Positions 11,106 through 24,032 are shown, counted from the stretch's first letter. The stretch: 64,000 nucleotides of DNA from Gottfriedia acidiceleris (GCF_023115465.1 NZ_CP096034.1:124001-188000), one strand, 5' to 3'. Notes: a model not told the origin generated them from the sequence alone. Numbers and translations are program-made.

Positions 11106-13184
11106 ATGACAAGAGAGTTCTCCTTAAATAACACTCGTAATATCGGGATCATGGCTCACATTGATGCTGGTAAAACAACAACAACTGAGCGTATCCTTTA
11201 TTACACAGGTCGTATTCACAAAATTGGTGAAACTCATGAAGGAGCTTCACAAATGGACTGGATGGAGCAAGAGCAAGAACGTGGTATCACTATCACTTCT
11301 GCTGCTACAACAGCTCAGTGGAATAACCACCGTGTAAATATCATTGACACTCCAGGTCACGTAGACTTCACTGTAGAAGTTGAACGTTCACTACGTGTAC
11401 TTGATGGCGCAGTAGCAGTACTTGATGCACAATCAGGTGTTGAGCCTCAAACTGAAACAGTTTGGCGTCAAGCAACTACTTACGGAGTTCCACGTGTAGT
11501 ATTCGTTAACAAAATGGATAAAATCGGCGCGGATTTCTTATACTCTGTAGGTACTTTACATGACCGTTTACAAGCTAACGCACACCCAATCCAATTAGCG
11601 ATGGGTGCTGAAGATAACTTCTGGGGCATTGTTGACCTAGTTGAAATGAAAGCTATTAAGTACAATAACGACTTAGGAACTGACATTGAAACTATCGAAA
11701 TTCCAGAAGAATATCAAGAACTAGCTGAAGAGTACCGTGGTCGTTTAGTCGAAGCGGTAGCTGAACTTGACGAAGAATTAATGATGAAATATCTTGAAGG
11801 TGAAGAAATCACAATTCCTGAATTAAAAGCTGCTATTCGTACAGCTACATGTTCAGTACAATTCTACCCAGTAGTATGTGGTTCTGCTTTCAAAAACAAA
11901 GGTGTTCAATTAATGCTTGACGCAGTAATTGATTACTTACCATCTCCATTAGATGTACCAGCTATCAAAGGAACATTACCTGATACTGATGAAGAGAGAG
12001 TAGTTCCATCAAGTGATGAAGAGCCTTTCGCAGCATTAGCTTTCAAAATCATGACTGATCCTTATGTTGGTAAATTAACGTTCTTCCGAGTATACTCAGG
12101 TACGTTAGAATCTGGTTCATACGTTCAAAACTCTACAAAAGGTAAGCGCGAGCGTGTAGGTCGTATCCTACAAATGCATGCTAACTCTCGTCAAGAGATT
12201 TCGAAAGTATATGCTGGAGATATCGCAGCAGCTGTAGGTCTTAAAGATACTACAACTGGTGATACTTTATGTGATGAAAAGAATCTAGTAATTCTTGAGT
12301 CTATGGAATTCCCTGATCCAGTTATCTCAATTGCGATTGAGCCAAAATCTAAAGCTGACCAAGATAAAATGGGTCAAGCATTAGTAAAATTAACTGAAGA
12401 AGATCCAACATTCCGTGCACATACTGACCAAGAAACTGGTCAAGTAATCATTGCTGGTATGGGTGAGCTTCACCTTGATATCATCGTTGACCGTATGCGT
12501 CGTGAATTCAAAGTAGAAGCTAACGTAGGTGCTCCTCAAGTAGCATACCGTGAAACTTTCCGTTCTTCTGCACAAGTAGAAGGAAAATTCGTTCGTCAAT
12601 CAGGTGGACGTGGACAATTCGGACACGTTTGGATTGAATTCTCACCAAACGAAGAAGGAAAAGGCTTCGAATTTGAAAACGCAATCGTTGGTGGTGTTGT
12701 TCCTCGTGAATACATCCCAGCTGTAGCTGCAGGTCTTGAAGATTCTCTTAAAAATGGTGTATTAGCTGGATTCCCACTAATTGACATTAAAGCGAAATTA
12801 TTCGATGGATCATACCATGATGTTGACTCAAACGAAATGGCGTTTAAAGTAGCTGCTTCATTAGCTCTTAAAAATGCTGTTAAGAAATGTAACCCAGTTC
12901 TACTTGAACCATTAATGAAAGTAGAAGTTGTTATCCCTGAGGAATACTTAGGAGATATCATGGGTGATATTACTTCTCGTCGTGGACGCGTTGAAGGTAT
13001 GGAAGCACGTGGAAACGCTCAAGTTGTACGTGCAATGGTACCTCTTTCTGAAATGTTTGGTTATGCAACTTCATTACGTTCTAACACTCAAGGTCGTGGA
13101 ACGTTCTCAATGGTATTTGACCATTACGAAGATGTACCAAAATCAATCTCAGAAGAAATTATCAAAAAATATAAAGGTGAGTAA
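11106..13184 (+). CDS. fusA: Elongation factor G
   Basis: EF-G (692 aa) is the GTPase that drives translocation. The G1 motif AHIDAGKT is at about residues 17-24, G3 DTPGH at 81-85 and G4 NKMD at 135-138. Domains II-V follow, with the domain IV segment [13 protein letters not shown] and the fusidic-acid region unbroken. The start has AAGGGAG upstream. A 233-nt gap with a strong hairpin separates it from rpsG. tuf follows after 121 nt. Confidence 0.98.
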   Translation: MTREFSLNNTRNIGIMAHIDAGKTTTTERILYYTGRIHKIGETHEGASQMDWMEQEQERGITITSAATTAQWNNHRVNIIDTPGHVDFTVEVERSLRVLDGAVAVLDAQSGVEPQTETVWRQATTYGVPRVVFVNKMDKIGADFLYSVGTLHDRLQANAHPIQLAMGAEDNFWGIVDLVEMKAIKYNNDLGTDIETIEIPEEYQELAEEYRGRLVEAVAELDEELMMKYLEGEEITIPELKAAIRTATCSVQFYPVVCGSAFKNKGVQLMLDAVIDYLPSPLDVPAIKGTLPDTDEERVVPSSDEEPFAALAFKIMTDPYVGKLTFFRVYSGTLESGSYVQNSTKGKRERVGRILQMHANSRQEISKVYAGDIAAAVGLKDTTTGDTLCDEKNLVILESMEFPDPVISIAIEPKSKADQDKMGQALVKLTEEDPTFRAHTDQETGQVIIAGMGELHLDIIVDRMRREFKVEANVGAPQVAYRETFRSSAQVEGKFVRQSGGRGQFGHVWIEFSPNEEGKGFEFENAIVGGVVPREYIPAVAAGLEDSLKNGVLAGFPLIDIKAKLFDGSYHDVDSNEMAFKVAASLALKNAVKKCNPVLLEPLMKVEVVIPEEYLGDIMGDITSRRGRVEGMEARGNAQVVRAMVPLSEMFGYATSLRSNTQGRGTFSMVFDHYEDVPKSISEEIIKKYKGE

Positions 13185-13224
13185 TTGATTATTTAGTTCT
13201 CATCATGTATAACTATTTATGTTA

Positions 13225-13253
13225 GCTACAAAGGGTGTTTCACCCTTTGTGGC
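13225..13253 (+). other. Perfect hairpin between fusA and tuf
   Basis: The ACAAAGGGTG / CACCCTTTGT arms enclose TTT. No T run follows (ATAATAATAAAA), so it is probably a processing or stability element separating the fusA and tuf parts of the transcript rather than a terminator. Confidence 0.55.
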
Positions 13254-13305
13254 ATAATAATAAAACTAAAAATTAATTTTCTTAATTATAAGGAGGATTT
13301 TTACA

Positions 13306-14493
13306 ATGGGTAAAGCTAAATTCGAACGTGTAAAACCACACGTTAACATTGGTACAATCGGACACGTTGACCATGGTAAAACTACATTAACTGCTGCTAT
13401 TACAACTGTATTAGCTAAAGTAGGTGGAGCTGAAGCTCGCGCTTACGATCAAATCGATGGTGCTCCAGAAGAAAGAGAGCGTGGTATCACAATCTCTACT
13501 GCACACGTTGAGTACGAAACAGAAACTCGTCACTATGCACACGTTGACTGCCCAGGACACGCTGACTATGTTAAAAACATGATCACTGGTGCTGCTCAAA
13601 TGGACGGCGGTATCTTAGTAGTATCTGCTGCTGATGGTCCAATGCCTCAAACTCGTGAGCACATTCTTTTATCTCGTCAAGTAGGTGTACCTTACATCGT
13701 AGTATTCATGAACAAATGTGATATGGTTGACGACGAAGAATTACTTGAATTAGTTGAAATGGAAATCCGTGATCTATTATCAGAATACGAATTCCCTGGC
13801 GATGACATTCCTGTAATCAAAGGTTCTGCACTTAAAGCTCTTGAAGGAGATGCTGAGTGGGAAGCTAAAATCCATGAATTAATGGCTGAAGTTGATTCTT
13901 ACATTCCAACACCAGCTCGTGAAACTGACAAGCCTTTCTTAATGCCAGTTGAGGACGTATTCTCAATCACTGGTCGTGGAACAGTTGCTACTGGTCGTGT
14001 TGAGCGTGGTATCGTTAAAGTTGGTGACGTAGTAGAAATCATCGGTCTTGTTGAAGAACCAAAATCAACTACTGTAACAGGTGTTGAAATGTTCCGTAAA
14101 CTTCTTGACCAAGCAGAAGCTGGAGATAACATCGGTGCACTTCTTCGTGGGGTTGCTCGTGACGATATCCAACGTGGTCAAGTTTTAGCTAAACCAGGTT
14201 CAGTTAAACAACACACTAAGTTCAAAGCTGAAGTTTACGTTTTATCTAAAGAAGAAGGTGGACGTCACACTCCATTCTTCGCTAACTACCGTCCACAATT
14301 CTATTTCCGTACAACTGACGTAACTGGTATCATCCAATTACCAGAAGGCGTTGAAATGGTTATGCCTGGCGACAACATCGAAATGACTGTTGAGTTAATC
14401 AACGCAATCGCTGTTGAAGAAGGAACTAAGTTCTCTATCCGTGAGGGTGGACGTACTGTAGGCGCTGGCGTAGTTGCTACAATCGTTGAATAA
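13306..14493 (+). CDS. tuf: Elongation factor Tu
   Basis: EF-Tu (395 aa) delivers aminoacyl-tRNA to the ribosome. GHVDHGKT (residues 19-26), DCPGH (81-85) and NKCD (136-139) form the GTP site; domains II and III follow with the tRNA-binding [10 protein letters not shown] segment. AAGGAGG precedes the ATG. It is the last gene before a strong terminator at 14502-14538, and is abundantly translated judging by the strong SD and biased codons. Confidence 0.98.
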   Translation: MGKAKFERVKPHVNIGTIGHVDHGKTTLTAAITTVLAKVGGAEARAYDQIDGAPEERERGITISTAHVEYETETRHYAHVDCPGHADYVKNMITGAAQMDGGILVVSAADGPMPQTREHILLSRQVGVPYIVVFMNKCDMVDDEELLELVEMEIRDLLSEYEFPGDDIPVIKGSALKALEGDAEWEAKIHELMAEVDSYIPTPARETDKPFLMPVEDVFSITGRGTVATGRVERGIVKVGDVVEIIGLVEEPKSTTVTGVEMFRKLLDQAEAGDNIGALLRGVARDDIQRGQVLAKPGSVKQHTKFKAEVYVLSKEEGGRHTPFFANYRPQFYFRTTDVTGIIQLPEGVEMVMPGDNIEMTVELINAIAVEEGTKFSIREGGRTVGAGVVATIVE

Positions 14494-14501
14494 TTAAACT
14501 T

Positions 14502-14538
14502 AAAAGCTTAGAAGATCTATTCTTCTAAGCTTTTTTTT
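14502..14538 (+). terminator. Rho-independent terminator after tuf
   Basis: AAAAGCTTAGAAG / CTTCTAAGCTTTT arms followed by eight T residues. Confidence 0.92.
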
Positions 14539-14669
14539 ATAAGTAAATTGGAAATATTTAAAATATGCATTAAAACCGTTTCTTGCTTGATTTTAACAAT
14601 TGAAGATAATATAATAACTAAGTACTGAAGACGACGAGAACATTATTTATCTAAACTTATAACAAATGC

Positions 14670-14698
14670 TTGCAATAGCATTATTTTTTATGTATAAT
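14670..14698 (+). promoter_or_regulatory. Sigma-A promoter of the S10 operon
   Basis: TTGCAA (14670-14675), a 17-nt spacer and TATAAT (14693-14698). Upstream, 14539-14669 is AT-rich with no gene. Confidence 0.85.
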
Positions 14699-14715
14699 AG
14701 ATGATGTTGGTCTTT

Positions 14716-14790
14716 GACTGCGTAGAAATGGAAGGTTGCTGATACACCCGGCCGCTTTGCCATGGCGAGTGTAAGGAAATTTCCATGGAG
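14716..14790 (+). promoter_or_regulatory. S10 operon leader, structured and probably autoregulatory
   Basis: The leader contains nested pairings: ATGGAA (about 14728) with TTCCAT (14781-14786), and ACAC with GTGT around a GC-rich core (CCCGGCCGCTTTGCCATGGCGAG). I recognise this as the conserved Bacillus S10 leader, by analogy with the L4-controlled leader in enterobacteria. The ligand is inferred; the structure is seen. The 14494-14830 gap thus holds terminator, promoter and leader only. Confidence 0.65.
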
Positions 14791-14806
14791 TATGTCTATT
14801 ATTTAA

Positions 14807-15139
<333 letters not shown>

Positions 15140-15172
15140 TAACATTATATATAAATTCAGGAGGTGTGACTT

Positions 15173-15802
15173 ATGACTAAAGGAATCTTAGGGAAAAAGA
15201 TCGGTATGACACAAGTATTTGCTGAAAACGGCGAGTTAATTCCAGTAACTGTAATCGAAGCTACTCCAAACGTGGTTTTACAAAAGAAAACTACTGAAAC
15301 TGATGGCTACGAAGCTATCCAAATCGGTTTCGCTGACAAACGTGAAAAATTAGCTAACAAACCAGAAAAAGGGCACTCTGCTAAAGCAAACACTGCACCT
15401 AAGCGCTTCGTTCGTGAACTTCGCAACGCTGACGTATCGGCTTATGAAGTTGGTCAAGAAGTCAAAGTAGATATTTTTGCAAATGGTGACATCGTTGATG
15501 TAACTGGAACTTCAAAAGGTAAAGGATTCCAAGGTAGCATTAAGCGCCACGGACAATCTCGTGGACCAATGTCTCACGGTTCTCGTTACCACCGTCGTCC
15601 AGGTTCAATGGGTCCTGTTGCTCCGAACCGTGTATTCAAAAACAAAGCTTTACCTGGTCAAATGGGTGGAGAAAAAGTAACTGTACAAAACCTACAAATC
15701 GTTAAAGTTGACGTTGAACGTAACTTACTTTTAGTAAAAGGTAATGTACCAGGTTCTAAAAAATCTTACGTAACAATCCGTACTGCGGTTAAATCTAAAT
15801 AA
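15173..15802 (+). CDS. rplC: Ribosomal protein L3
   Basis: L3 (209 aa) starts 50S assembly and reaches towards the peptidyl-transferase centre. The family start [15 protein letters not shown] and the central extension with the conserved [20 protein letters not shown] region are present. The SD is AGGAGGTG. It lies between rpsJ (33 nt) and rplD (27 nt). Confidence 0.98.
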   Translation: MTKGILGKKIGMTQVFAENGELIPVTVIEATPNVVLQKKTTETDGYEAIQIGFADKREKLANKPEKGHSAKANTAPKRFVRELRNADVSAYEVGQEVKVDIFANGDIVDVTGTSKGKGFQGSIKRHGQSRGPMSHGSRYHRRPGSMGPVAPNRVFKNKALPGQMGGEKVTVQNLQIVKVDVERNLLLVKGNVPGSKKSYVTIRTAVKSK

Positions 15803-15829
15803 TTAATTTAGAAGAAAGGAGGAAATAAA

Positions 15830-16453
15830 ATGCCTAAAGTTACTATGTTTAATCAAACAGGCGTTCAAGTAGGAGAAATCGAATTAGCTGATGCTGTATT
15901 CGGAATCGCTCCAAACGAACATGCTTTATTTGATGCTGTAATGATGCAACGTGCATCTTTACGTCAAGGTACTCACAAAGTTAAAACACGTTCTGAAGTA
16001 CGTGGTGGTGGTCGTAAACCATGGAGACAAAAAGGAACTGGACGTGCTCGTCAAGGTTCAATCCGTTCTCCACAATGGCGTGGTGGTGGTATCGTATTCG
16101 GTCCAACTCCAAGATCATATTCTTATAAATTACCTAAAAAGGTACGTCGCTTAGCGATTAAATCTGCATTATCAACTAAAGTATTAGAACAAAATATGTT
16201 AGTTCTTGAAGATTTAGCGTTAAACGCACCAAAAACAAAAGATATGGTTACTGTATTAACTGGCTTATCAGTTGCTAAGAAAGTTTTAATCGTAACAGCT
16301 GACCTAAATGAAAACGTAGCTTTATCTGCTCGCAATATTCCTGGAATCACAGTTCTTGCAGCAAATGAAGTAAACGTAATCGACGTTTTACATCATGATA
16401 CATTAATCATGACTAAAGCTGCGGTGGAAAAAGTAGAGGAGGTGCTTGCGTAA
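15830..16453 (+). CDS. rplD: Ribosomal protein L4
   Basis: L4 (207 aa) lines the polypeptide exit tunnel and is the autogenous repressor of the S10 operon in enterobacteria. The basic loop [20 protein letters not shown] (about residues 44-63) is the tunnel-constriction extension where macrolide-resistance changes occur; it looks wild type. The stop overlaps the rplW start (TAATG), indicating translational coupling. Confidence 0.98.
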   Translation: MPKVTMFNQTGVQVGEIELADAVFGIAPNEHALFDAVMMQRASLRQGTHKVKTRSEVRGGGRKPWRQKGTGRARQGSIRSPQWRGGGIVFGPTPRSYSYKLPKKVRRLAIKSALSTKVLEQNMLVLEDLALNAPKTKDMVTVLTGLSVAKKVLIVTADLNENVALSARNIPGITVLAANEVNVIDVLHHDTLIMTKAAVEKVEEVLA

Positions 16454-16743
16454 TGAAGGATCCTCGTGATATTATCAAACGCCCAGTTATCACTGAAGCT
16501 TCTATGGAAGCAATCGCTGAAAAAAAATACACTTTTGAAGTAGATGTAAGAGCTAATAAAACTGAAGTTAAAGATGCTGTTGAAGCAATCTTCGGTGTTA
16601 AAGTAGAAAAAGTTAACGTAATGAACTACAAAGGTAAGTTTAAACGTATGGGTAAACATGCTGGTTACACAAACCGTCGTAGAAAAGCAATCGTTAAATT
16701 AACTGCTGATAGCCAAGAAATTACATTATTCGAAGGCGTTTAA
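16453..16743 (+). CDS. rplW: Ribosomal protein L23
   Basis: L23 (96 aa) sits at the tunnel exit and docks trigger factor, SRP and the translocon. It starts [15 protein letters not shown] and includes the conserved [14 protein letters not shown] hairpin. GAGGAGGTG lies inside the end of rplD, and the start overlaps the rplD stop by one base. Confidence 0.98.
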   Translation: MKDPRDIIKRPVITEASMEAIAEKKYTFEVDVRANKTEVKDAVEAIFGVKVEKVNVMNYKGKFKRMGKHAGYTNRRRKAIVKLTADSQEITLFEGV

Positions 16744-16774
16744 TACTAACTACTAGAAAAGGAGGGAAATTACG

Positions 16775-17605
16775 ATGGGAATCAAAAAGTATAAACCAAC
16801 CACTAACGGTCGCCGTGGTATGACTACTAATGATTTTGCTGAGATCACTACTGACAAACCAGAAAAATCATTACTAGCTCCACTTAACAAAAAAGCTGGC
16901 CGTAATAACCAAGGTAAAATTACTGTTCGTCACCAAGGTGGTGGACACAAACGTCAATACCGTATCATCGATTTCAAACGAGATAAAGATGGTATACCAG
17001 GACGCGTTGCTACAATCGAGTACGATCCAAACCGTTCTGCAAACATTGCGTTAATTAACTACGCTGATGGAGAAAAACGTTACATCCTAGCTCCTAAAAA
17101 CTTAGTAGTAGGAATGGAAATCGTTTCAGGTCCTGAAGCTGATATTAAAGTAGGTAACGCTTTACCACTTGTTAACATTCCAGTAGGTACTACAATCCAC
17201 AACATCGAGTTAAAACCAGGCCGTGGAGGACAATTAGTACGTTCAGCTGGTACTTCTGCTCAAGTATTAGGTAAAGAAGATCGTTATGTACTAGTTCGTT
17301 TAAACTCTGGTGAAGTACGTATGATATTAGCAACTTGCCGCGCGACAGTAGGTCAAGTTGGTAACGAGCATCACGAACTTATTAACATCGGTAAAGCAGG
17401 TCGTTCTCGTTGGATGGGTAAACGCCCAACTGTACGTGGATCTGTAATGAACCCAGTTGATCACCCACACGGTGGTGGTGAAGGACGTTCTCCAATCGGA
17501 CGTAAATCACCAATGTCTCCATGGGGTAAACCAACTCTTGGTTATAAAACTCGTAAGAAAAACAAAGCGTCAGACAAGTTTATCGTTCGTCGTCGTAAAA
17601 AATAA
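16775..17605 (+). CDS. rplB: Ribosomal protein L2
   Basis: L2 (276 aa) is needed for subunit association and peptidyl-transferase assembly. The C-terminal signature [13 protein letters not shown] (about residues 225-237) with the critical His is intact. AAAGGAGGG precedes the ATG. A 57-nt gap to rpsS contains a small GC-containing hairpin (ACGGTTC / GAACCGT). Confidence 0.98.
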   Translation: MGIKKYKPTTNGRRGMTTNDFAEITTDKPEKSLLAPLNKKAGRNNQGKITVRHQGGGHKRQYRIIDFKRDKDGIPGRVATIEYDPNRSANIALINYADGEKRYILAPKNLVVGMEIVSGPEADIKVGNALPLVNIPVGTTIHNIELKPGRGGQLVRSAGTSAQVLGKEDRYVLVRLNSGEVRMILATCRATVGQVGNEHHELINIGKAGRSRWMGKRPTVRGSVMNPVDHPHGGGEGRSPIGRKSPMSPWGKPTLGYKTRKKNKASDKFIVRRRKK

Positions 17606-17662
17606 CGCGATTGTGCTACGGTTCACTAGAACCGTAGGTCAATCACGAAGGGAGGTACCACA

Positions 17663-17941
17663 ATGGGACGCAGCCTGAAAAAAGGTCCATTTATTGATGA
17701 TCACTTATTAGCTAAAGTTGAGAAATTAAACGAGACTGACTCTAAGCAAGTTGTTAAAACTTGGTCACGTCGTTCGACTATTTTCCCACAATTTATCGGA
17801 CATACTATTGCAGTATACGATGGTCGTAAACACGTACCTGTATATGTATCGGAAGATATGGTAGGTCACAAACTTGGTGAATTTGCTCCAACTCGTACTT
17901 ATAAAGGTCACGATGCGGATGACAAGAAAACTAGAAGATAA
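17663..17941 (+). CDS. rpsS: Ribosomal protein S19
   Basis: S19 (92 aa) is a 30S head protein near the A-site finger and intersubunit bridge. It contains the S19 signature ([20 protein letters not shown] then [11 protein letters not shown]) and begins [18 protein letters not shown] precedes the ATG. The last base of its stop overlaps an ATG that belongs to the SD region of rplV rather than to its start. Confidence 0.98.
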   Translation: MGRSLKKGPFIDDHLLAKVEKLNETDSKQVVKTWSRRSTIFPQFIGHTIAVYDGRKHVPVYVSEDMVGHKLGEFAPTRTYKGHDADDKKTRR

Positions 17942-17958
17942 TGAGAGGAGGCACTCCA

Positions 17959-18300
17959 ATGCAAGCTAAAGCTGTACTGAGAACAGTTCGTATCGCTCCT
18001 CGTAAAGTTCGTCTAGTAGTCGATTTAATCCGAGGTAAACAAGTTGGCGAAGCGATCGCAATCCTTCGACACACACCGAAAACTGCTTCTCCTGTTGTAG
18101 AAAAATTATTAAAATCTGCTATTGCTAACGCAGAGCATAACTATGATATGGATGTTAATAACTTATACATCGAAAAAGTATTCGTTGATGAAGGTGCTAC
18201 TTTAAAACGTTTCCGCCCTCGTGCACAAGGACGTGCTAGCGCAATCAACAAACGCACAAGCCACATTACAATCGTGGTATCAGAGAAGAAGGAGGGATAA
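17959..18300 (+). CDS. rplV: Ribosomal protein L22
   Basis: L22 (113 aa) extends a beta-hairpin into the exit tunnel ([19 protein letters not shown] region). The start at 17959 ([14 protein letters not shown]) is chosen because GAGAGGAGG at 17943-17951 is an ideal SD and the length equals the B. subtilis protein; an upstream ATG at 17941 overlaps that SD. The GAAGGAGGGA within the gene's end serves rpsC. Confidence 0.97.
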   Translation: MQAKAVLRTVRIAPRKVRLVVDLIRGKQVGEAIAILRHTPKTASPVVEKLLKSAIANAEHNYDMDVNNLYIEKVFVDEGATLKRFRPRAQGRASAINKRTSHITIVVSEKKEG

Positions 18301-18303
18301 TCG

Positions 18304-18963
18304 ATGGGACAAAAGGTAAATCCAGTCGGACTTCGTGTTGGTATTATTAAAGATTGGGAATCTAAATGGTACGCTGAAAAAGATTACGCTGATCTTTTAC
18401 ATGAAGACATCAAAATTCGTGAGTACATCAGCACTCGTTTAAAAGATTCTGCTGTTTCTAAAGTAGAAATCGAAAGAGCTGCTAATCGTGTAAACATTAC
18501 AGTTCACACTGCAAAACCAGGTATGGTAATCGGTAAAGGTGGTTCGGAAGTTGAAGCTCTTCGTAAAGCTTTAAACAACCTTACTGGCAAACGTGTTCAT
18601 ATCAACATCATTGAAATTAAAAGAGCAGATCTTGATGCTAAATTAGTAGCTGAAAACATCGCTCGTCAATTAGAAAACCGTGTTTCTTTCCGTCGTGCTC
18701 AAAAGCAAGTACTTCAACGTGCTATGCGTGCTGGTGCACTAGGTATTAAAACACAAGTTTCTGGTCGTCTTGGCGGAGCAGATATTGCTCGTGCAGAATC
18801 ATATAGTGAAGGTACAGTGCCACTTCATACATTACGTGCGGATATCGACTATGCAACTGCAGAAGCAGATACAACATACGGTAAACTAGGCGTAAAAGTA
18901 TGGATCTACAAAGGTGAAGTTCTTCCTACAAAAAAGAAAGCTTCTGAGGAAGGAGGAAATTAA
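18304..18963 (+). CDS. rpsC: Ribosomal protein S3
   Basis: S3 (219 aa) lines the mRNA entry channel and contributes to mRNA helicase activity. It starts [17 protein letters not shown]; a KH domain with [12 protein letters not shown] is at about residues 76-87, and the C-terminal domain includes RAIRAG-like [11 protein letters not shown]. rplV ends three bases upstream. Confidence 0.98.
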   Translation: MGQKVNPVGLRVGIIKDWESKWYAEKDYADLLHEDIKIREYISTRLKDSAVSKVEIERAANRVNITVHTAKPGMVIGKGGSEVEALRKALNNLTGKRVHINIIEIKRADLDAKLVAENIARQLENRVSFRRAQKQVLQRAMRAGALGIKTQVSGRLGGADIARAESYSEGTVPLHTLRADIDYATAEADTTYGKLGVKVWIYKGEVLPTKKKASEEGGN

Positions 18964-18965
18964 TT

Positions 18966-19590
<625 letters not shown>

Positions 19591-19611
19591 TGATGAGGGG
19601 AGGTTTGCACA

Positions 19612-19875
19612 GTGAGCGAACGTAACCAACGTAAAGTTTACACAGGGCGTGTAGTTTCTGATAAGATGGATAAGACAATTACTGTTGTAGTTGAAACTTA
19701 TAAAACACATAAACTATACGGAAAACGCGTTAAATATTCTAAGAAATATAAAGCGCACGATGAGCTAAACACTGCAAAAGTTGGCGATATCGTAAAAATC
19801 ATGGAGACTCGTCCATTATCAGCTACAAAACGTTTCCGTTTAGTTGAAATCGTAGAAGAAGCTGTTATTATCTAA
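19612..19875 (+). CDS. rpsQ: Ribosomal protein S17
   Basis: S17 (87 aa) is an early 16S rRNA-binding OB-fold protein. GTG start at 19612 after GGGGAGG. The conserved [16 protein letters not shown] stretch and the KYKAHDE segment are present. It is 22 nt downstream of rpmC. Confidence 0.98.
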   Translation: MSERNQRKVYTGRVVSDKMDKTITVVVETYKTHKLYGKRVKYSKKYKAHDELNTAKVGDIVKIMETRPLSATKRFRLVEIVEEAVII

Positions 19876-19921
19876 TAGATGATCGGATATCATTCTTAAT
19901 CCGAAAGGAGGTCAATTTGAC

Positions 19922-20290
19922 ATGATCCAACAAGAAACTCGTTTAAAAGTTGCTGACAATTCAGGTGCACGTGAATTACTTACTATTAAAGTATTAGGTG
20001 GTTCAGGCCGTAAAACTGCTAACATCGGTGATATCATCGTATGTTCAGTAAAACAAGCAACACCAGGTGGCGTTGTTAAAAAAGGTGATGTAGTTAAAGC
20101 TGTTATCGTTCGTACGAAACGCGGTGTTCGTCGTCCAGACGGTACTTACATCAAATTTGATGAAAACGCAGCTGTTATCATTAAAGATGATAAGAGCCCA
20201 CGTGGTACTCGTATTTTCGGACCAGTTGCACGTGAATTACGTGATAGCAACTTCATGAAAATCGTATCATTAGCTCCAGAAGTACTTTAA
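19922..20290 (+). CDS. rplN: Ribosomal protein L14
   Basis: L14 (122 aa) forms intersubunit bridges and is the binding site of the silencing factor RsfS. It starts [19 protein letters not shown] and ends [12 protein letters not shown], both canonical. AAAGGAGG is upstream. Confidence 0.98.
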   Translation: MIQQETRLKVADNSGARELLTIKVLGGSGRKTANIGDIIVCSVKQATPGGVVKKGDVVKAVIVRTKRGVRRPDGTYIKFDENAAVIIKDDKSPRGTRIFGPVARELRDSNFMKIVSLAPEVL

Positions 20291-20346
20291 TTAATGTACT
20301 TTAATAAATACTTCAGAAAGCCTTATTAAGGAGGTGCACGAAGAAG

Positions 20347-20658
20347 ATGCATGTAAAAAAAGGTGATAAAGTTCAAGTTATCTCTGGTAAAGACAAAGGA
20401 AAACAAGGTGTTATCCTTGCTGCTTTTCCAAAGAATAACCGCGTACTAGTTGAAGGTGTTAACATCATTAAAAAACACTCAAAACCTACTCAAGCTAACC
20501 CACAAGGTGGCATCATCGAGAAAGAAGCACCAATCCATGTTTCTAATGTTATGGCATTAGATCCAAAAACTGGAGTACCTACACGCGTAGGTTACCAATT
20601 AGTGGATGGTAAAAAAGTACGTATTGCAAAAAAATCAGGCGAATTACTTGATAAATAA
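20347..20658 (+). CDS. rplX: Ribosomal protein L24
   Basis: L24 (103 aa) is a 50S assembly initiator. The N-terminal KOW motif ([20 protein letters not shown]) is at residues 4-23. The start is MHVKKGD, with AAGGAGGTG 12 bases upstream. Confidence 0.98.
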   Translation: MHVKKGDKVQVISGKDKGKQGVILAAFPKNNRVLVEGVNIIKKHSKPTQANPQGGIIEKEAPIHVSNVMALDPKTGVPTRVGYQLVDGKKVRIAKKSGELLDK

Positions 20659-20686
20659 TAGAAATTTATGAAAGGAGGTCAACTGA

Positions 20687-21226
20687 ATGAACCGCCTAGT
20701 CGAGAAATATCAAAATGAAATCACTCCTGCTCTAATGAGCAAGTTTAACTATAAATCAGTTATGCAAGTGCCAAAAATTGAAAAGATCGTCATCAACATG
20801 GGTGTTGGTGAGGCTGTTTCAAATTCAAAAGCATTAGATACTGCTGTTGAGGAATTAACTTTAATCGCAGGTCAAAAACCTGTTGTAACTAGAGCTAAAA
20901 AATCAATCGCACAATTCCGTCTTCGTGAAGGAATGCCTATCGGTGCTAAAGTTACATTACGCGGTGAGCGTATGTATGAATTCTTTGAGAAATTAGTTTC
21001 TGTAACATTACCTCGTGTACGTGACTTCCGTGGAATCTCTAAAAAAGCATTCGATGGCCGTGGAAACTACACTTTAGGTGTTAAAGAGCAATTAATCTTC
21101 CCAGAGATCGATTATGATAAAGTAAACAAAGTACGTGGTATGGACATCGTTATTGTAACTACTGCAAATACTGATGAAGAAGCTCGTGAAATGCTAACAT
21201 TATTCGGAATGCCTTTTCAAAAATAA
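20687..21226 (+). CDS. rplE: Ribosomal protein L5
   Basis: L5 (179 aa) binds 5S rRNA and contacts P-site tRNA. Conserved segments: [39 protein letters not shown] and the [20 protein letters not shown] loop. AAAGGAGGTC precedes the ATG. Confidence 0.98.
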   Translation: MNRLVEKYQNEITPALMSKFNYKSVMQVPKIEKIVINMGVGEAVSNSKALDTAVEELTLIAGQKPVVTRAKKSIAQFRLREGMPIGAKVTLRGERMYEFFEKLVSVTLPRVRDFRGISKKAFDGRGNYTLGVKEQLIFPEIDYDKVNKVRGMDIVIVTTANTDEEAREMLTLFGMPFQK

Positions 21227-21242
21227 TGAAAGCCAGCGCTAA

Positions 21243-21446
<204 letters not shown>

Positions 21447-21479
21447 TTCTATAGATATTAGGAAGGAGGTTATCTGAAC

Positions 21480-21878
21480 ATGGTCATGACAGATCCTATT
21501 GCAGATATGCTTACTCGCATTCGTAATGCGAACATGGTACGTCACGAGAAATTAGAATTCCCAGGTTCTAACCTAAAGAAAGAGGTTGCTGAAATTCTAA
21601 AACGTGAAGGTTTCATCCGTGACGTTGAGTACATTGAAGATGATAAACAAGGTATCATCCGTATTTTCTTAAAATATGGTGTGAACAACGAACGTGTTAT
21701 CACTGGATTAAAAAGAATTTCTAAGCCTGGCTTACGTGTATACGCGAAAGCTGACGAAGTACCTCGCGTACTTAACGGTTTAGGTGTTGCTATTGTATCA
21801 ACATCTAAAGGTGTAATGACAGATAAAGAAGCTCGTCAAGCAAAAACTGGTGGCGAAATCTTAGCATACGTTTGGTAA
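21480..21878 (+). CDS. rpsH: Ribosomal protein S8
   Basis: S8 (132 aa) binds the central domain of 16S rRNA and represses the spc operon in E. coli. It begins [17 protein letters not shown] and has the C-terminal signature ([13 protein letters not shown] ... GGEILAYVW). GGAAGGAGG precedes the first ATG at 21480; a second ATG two codons later is possible. Confidence 0.98.
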   Translation: MVMTDPIADMLTRIRNANMVRHEKLEFPGSNLKKEVAEILKREGFIRDVEYIEDDKQGIIRIFLKYGVNNERVITGLKRISKPGLRVYAKADEVPRVLNGLGVAIVSTSKGVMTDKEARQAKTGGEILAYVW

Positions 21879-21908
21879 TATAACACAGAGAGAATGGAGG
21901 TGTAGTGA

Positions 21909-22445
21909 ATGTCTCGTGTTGGTAAAAAAGAACTTGTAATTCCAGCTGGAGTTACTCTTACTAATAACAACAATACTATTACAGTAAAAGGACCTAAAGG
22001 TGAGTTAACTCGTACTTTTAGCCCTGATATGACAATCGAAGTTAACGAGAACGTATTATCAGTTGCACGTCCAACTGATAACAAAGAGCACCGTGCTCTT
22101 CATGGTACAACTCGTGCTATCTTAGGTAACATGGTTGAAGGTGTAACTAATGGTTATACTCGTAACCTTGAATTAGTTGGGGTAGGTTACCGTGCAACTA
22201 AAACAGGTGACAAACTTGTTCTAGCTGTTGGTTATTCTCACCCAGTTGAGATCACTCCTGAAAAAGGTGTTGAAATCGAAGTACCTTCAAATACTAAGAT
22301 CAGTATTAAAGGTATCGACAAAGAACGTGTAGGCGCTCTTGCTGCTTACATCCGTCAAGTACGTCCACCAGAGCCTTACAAAGGTAAAGGTATTCGTTAC
22401 GAAGGCGAAATGGTTCGTCGTAAAGAAGGTAAAACTGCTAAGTAA
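21909..22445 (+). CDS. rplF: Ribosomal protein L6
   Basis: L6 (178 aa) lies near the sarcin-ricin loop and the factor-binding site. The C-terminal motif [16 protein letters not shown] (about residues 153-168) is diagnostic. GGAGGTG precedes the ATG by 10 bases. Confidence 0.98.
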   Translation: MSRVGKKELVIPAGVTLTNNNNTITVKGPKGELTRTFSPDMTIEVNENVLSVARPTDNKEHRALHGTTRAILGNMVEGVTNGYTRNLELVGVGYRATKTGDKLVLAVGYSHPVEITPEKGVEIEVPSNTKISIKGIDKERVGALAAYIRQVRPPEPYKGKGIRYEGEMVRRKEGKTAK

Positions 22446-22478
22446 TCTATAACTAGATAAGAGAAAGGAGTGACCAAG

Positions 22479-22841
22479 ATGATCTTTAAGGCTGATAAAA
22501 ATGCAGTACGTAAAAAGAGACATGCTCGTGTTCGTACTAAATTATCTGGTACTCAAGAACGTCCACGTTTAAACGTTTACCGTTCAAACAACCATATCTA
22601 TGCTCAAATCATTGATGATGTTAATGGTGTGACATTAGCAAGTGCATCAACTTTAGATAAAGAATTAACTTTAAATGGTACTGGTAATATCGAAGCAGCA
22701 ACATTAGTAGGTAGCTTAGTTGCAAAACGCGCTACTGAAAAAGGTGTTACTGAAGTTGTATTCGACCGCGGTGGTTACTTATATCATGGTCGCGTAAAAG
22801 CTTTAGCTGAAGCTGCTCGTGAAGCTGGTTTACAATTTTAA
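22479..22841 (+). CDS. rplR: Ribosomal protein L18
   Basis: L18 (120 aa) binds 5S rRNA with L5. It includes [35 protein letters not shown] and the [20 protein letters not shown] tail. ATG 22479 is chosen: the upstream GTG at 22470 overlaps the SD GAAAGGAG (22463-22470), and 120 aa equals the B. subtilis length. Confidence 0.96.
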   Translation: MIFKADKNAVRKKRHARVRTKLSGTQERPRLNVYRSNNHIYAQIIDDVNGVTLASASTLDKELTLNGTGNIEAATLVGSLVAKRATEKGVTEVVFDRGGYLYHGRVKALAEAAREAGLQF

Positions 22842-22861
22842 TAAAAGAAGGAGGGACATAC

Positions 22862-23362
22862 ATGCGTCGCATTGATCCTAATAAATTAGAGCTTGAAGAA
22901 CGCTTAGTTACGATCAACCGTGTTGCTAAAGTTGTAAAAGGTGGTCGTCGTTTCCGCTTTGCAGCATTAGTAGTTGTTGGTGACAAAAACGGTCATGTAG
23001 GTTTTGGTACTGGTAAAGCTCAAGAAGTACCTGATGCTATTCGTAAAGCTGTTGAAGATGCTAAGAAAAATCTAATTAATGTACCAATCGTTGGAACTAC
23101 AATTCCTCACGTAATTACTGGTCGTTTTGGAGCTGGTGAAGTATTCTTAAAACCTGCTTCTGAAGGTACTGGAGTTATCGCTGGAGGTCCTGTTCGTGCG
23201 GTATTAGAACTTGCTGGGGTACATGATATTTTATCTAAATCTCTTGGTTCTAACACACCAGTAAACATTGTACGTGCTACTATCGAAGGTTTAAGTAACT
23301 TAAAACGTGCGGATGAAGTTGCTAAATTACGTGGTAAATCTGTAGAAGAATTACTAGGTTAA
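22862..23362 (+). CDS. rpsE: Ribosomal protein S5
   Basis: S5 (166 aa) takes part in mRNA entry and decoding fidelity. [14 protein letters not shown]-type segment ([20 protein letters not shown]) is at about residues 19-38, and the C-terminal fold has the [17 protein letters not shown] motif. AGGAGGG is upstream. Confidence 0.98.
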   Translation: MRRIDPNKLELEERLVTINRVAKVVKGGRRFRFAALVVVGDKNGHVGFGTGKAQEVPDAIRKAVEDAKKNLINVPIVGTTIPHVITGRFGAGEVFLKPASEGTGVIAGGPVRAVLELAGVHDILSKSLGSNTPVNIVRATIEGLSNLKRADEVAKLRGKSVEELLG

Positions 23363-23377
23363 TAAGGAGGGATAACG

Positions 23378-23560
23378 ATGGCTAAACAGTTAGAAATTAC
23401 CCTTACTCGCAGTGTAATTGGTCGTAAACAAGATCAAATTGCAACAGTTCGTGCTTTAGGTATTACTAAAACAAACCAAACTGTTGTTAAAGAAGATAAC
23501 GCTGCAATGCGTGGGATGATTAACAAAGTTTCTCACCTTGTATCTGTAAAAGAAATTTAA
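23378..23560 (+). CDS. rpmD: Ribosomal protein L30
   Basis: A 60-aa L30 with the typical [20 protein letters not shown] opening and ending [18 protein letters not shown] precedes the ATG and the gene sits 15 nt after rpsE. Confidence 0.97.
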   Translation: MAKQLEITLTRSVIGRKQDQIATVRALGITKTNQTVVKEDNAAMRGMINKVSHLVSVKEI

Positions 23561-23590
23561 TTGAACATGAATAAGTAAGGAGGTGCCCTA

Positions 23591-24031
23591 ATGAAACTTC
23601 ATGAATTAAAACCTACAGAAGGTTCTCGTAAAGTATCTAAACGTATCGGTCGTGGTATTGGTTCAGGTACTGGTAAAACTGCAGGTAAAGGTCATAAAGG
23701 ACAAAACGCTCGTTCAGGTGGCGGTGTTCGTCTTGGATTTGAAGGTGGTCAAACTCCTTTATTCCGTCGTTTACCAAAACGTGGTTTCACTAACATCAAC
23801 CGTAAGGATTATGCAATCGTTAATGTTGAAACGTTAAATCGCTTCGAAAACGGAACTGAAGTAACTCCTGAGTTACTGATCGAAACTGGTATTGTTCGTA
23901 AAGAATTAGCTGGTATTAAGATTTTAGGTAAAGGTAAGTTAGAAGTTAAACTTACTGTTAAAGCTCACAAGTTCTCATCTTCTGCAGTAGAGGCAATCGA
24001 AGCAGCTGGTGGAAATGCTGAGGTGATCTAA
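23591..24031 (+). CDS. rplO: Ribosomal protein L15
   Basis: L15 (146 aa) is a late-assembly 50S protein. The Gly/Arg-rich N-terminal extension ([20 protein letters not shown]) and [18 protein letters not shown] are diagnostic. AAGGAGGTG precedes the ATG; secY starts one base after the stop. Confidence 0.98.
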   Translation: MKLHELKPTEGSRKVSKRIGRGIGSGTGKTAGKGHKGQNARSGGGVRLGFEGGQTPLFRRLPKRGFTNINRKDYAIVNVETLNRFENGTEVTPELLIETGIVRKELAGIKILGKGKLEVKLTVKAHKFSSSAVEAIEAAGGNAEVI

Positions 24032-24032
24032 A